Positions 7,199 through 7,862 of a DNA stretch of 7,862 bases are shown one piece after another. The position numbers and the translations under genes are program-made. Below the pieces are notes generated by a model. It saw only the letters and a list, made by a program, of their open reading frames with translations. It was not told the origin of the DNA and made no database searches. Numbering within the stretch: the first letter of the stretch is position 1; every line of letters starts with the position of its first letter. The DNA comes from Deltaproteobacteria bacterium (GTDB lineage Bacteria > Desulfobacterota > DSM-4660 > Desulfatiglandales > HGW-15): positions 1 to 7,862 of the forward strand of contig JAFGPH010000628.1 of assembly GCA_016926135.1 (NCBI GenBank), written 5' to 3'.

Positions 7199-7208
7199 CA
7201 GAACAACA

Positions 7209-7862
7209 TCATTCCTTGAGAAGGTCCGCATAGATATCGTCTTCTTCTGTCGCCCCAGCTCTCCGCCGTATTTGCTCAGTATAGTCTCCACCTCTGCCCG
7301 GATCTCCTCCCTGAGCGAGGCAGGCTCCAGGACCTCGGCCTTTGATCCCCACCCCATGACCCAGAACCGGATCTCGTCGGTCCCGGCCACCACCGCCTCA
7401 AAGACCACTGAGCCGTCTTTCTCCTCATGGATCTTCTGACTCTCGTGCCAGACCTTCTCCTTCACGTACCCTGCAACATCAGGAGAGAACCAGACCTTCA
7501 CCTTGGTGAGCGGCCCCTGGAAGACCCCGAAACTAGTCCCCGTGAACTCCTCCAGGCTGAATCCCTCGGGGATCTCGAAAGACTCCTTGGTCTGGTGGAG
7601 CATCTTGATCCGGTCCAGGGCAAAGACCCTCACCTCGTTCCTCATATGGCAGTGGCCGATGAGATAAAAGGTGCCGTTGAAGAACCAGACCCGGTAGGGG
7701 TCCACCTTGCGCCTCGACTCCTTCTTGCGGCTCATGGTGTAATAGACGATCTCCAAGGTCTTCCTCTTCACGGCAGCATCGTTGGCTCTCTCTATGATCC
7801 CCCTGAACTTGGCGTAGTCCTTGTGGTAGTACAGGAAACGGAGGGTCGGTGAATCGGGGAGC
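7209..7862 (-). CDS. WYL-domain (YafY-like) transcriptional regulator, C-terminal part; probable frameshift near its end
   Basis: The gene enters from the right edge; codons run in frame from 7861 leftwards for about 200 residues. The WYL domain is recognised by DPYRVWFFNGTFYLIGHC (starting at window residue 54; the signature WYL triplet reads FYL), VFALDRI, and the WCX-type C-terminal part ending GTDEIRFWVMGWG and LREEIRAEVETILSKYGG. The N-terminal HTH domain expected in this family lies outside. The original frame has no stop after the natural end: it stays open through the flavoprotein gene in a non-coding frame down to 6107. One base shifted at the GGGG run (7256-7253) gives a short acidic tail (ATEEDDIYADLLKE) and TGA at 7211-7209; I used that end. 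Family members regulate DNA damage, phage-defence or metabolic genes and are thought to sense nucleic acid or small ligands; the ligand here is unknown. The true end is uncertain. Confidence 0.75.

Noticed and set aside
6107..7771. One 554-codon minus-strand protein.
   Set aside because: Only its first ~170 residues are WYL-like. The rest is the flavoprotein gene read in the wrong frame, Arg/Gly/Pro-rich, and passes through that gene's promoter and ribosome site.

Overview
The window looks like a chromosomal segment of a GC-rich anaerobic bacterium, most likely a Desulfobacterota-type ('deltaproteobacterial') sulfate reducer or syntroph. This is inferred from three things seen together: a large fused HdrA-type iron-sulfur flavoprotein, an NtrC-type two-component system, and a bacterial archaemetzincin. 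No rRNA, tRNA, IS element, CRISPR array or phage gene was seen.

Layout. (1) 1-2781, plus strand: the 3' part (926 codons) of a fused, double HdrA-like subunit, a FAD and multi-[4Fe-4S] electron-transfer protein; its N-terminus lies outside the window. (2) 2806-2834: a good sigma70-like promoter (TTGACC, 17 bp, TATACT) just after hdrA. (3) 2890-6349, plus strand: a compact three-gene unit. It holds a soluble histidine kinase with an N-terminal NAD-type Rossmann domain and a Cys-rich PAS domain, an NtrC-family sigma54 response regulator that overlaps it by 8 nt, and an archaemetzincin zinc protease 24 nt further on. (4) 6350-6480: a short convergent intergenic region. (5) 7862-6481, minus strand: the C-terminal part of a WYL-domain (YafY-like) regulator running in from the right edge, then an iron-sulfur flavoprotein of the NADPH-dependent FMN reductase/flavodoxin type, which appears to have its own promoter.

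How the parts may work together (inference). HdrA proteins pass electrons between NAD(P)H or hydrogenase modules, ferredoxin and disulfide or other acceptors. The kinase next to it has a dinucleotide-binding fold and cysteine-rich PAS domain and no membrane segment, so it could read cytoplasmic redox or nucleotide state and drive sigma54-dependent transcription through its partner. The target promoters are not evident in this window. The minus-strand pair (WYL regulator and Fe-S flavoprotein) also has a redox flavour.

Points that deserve attention: the Rossmann-PAS-kinase architecture beside hdrA, the archaemetzincin attached to the two-component operon, the asymmetric fused HdrA, and the missing in-frame stop at the end of the WYL gene, which suggests a frameshift or a base-call error in a G run.
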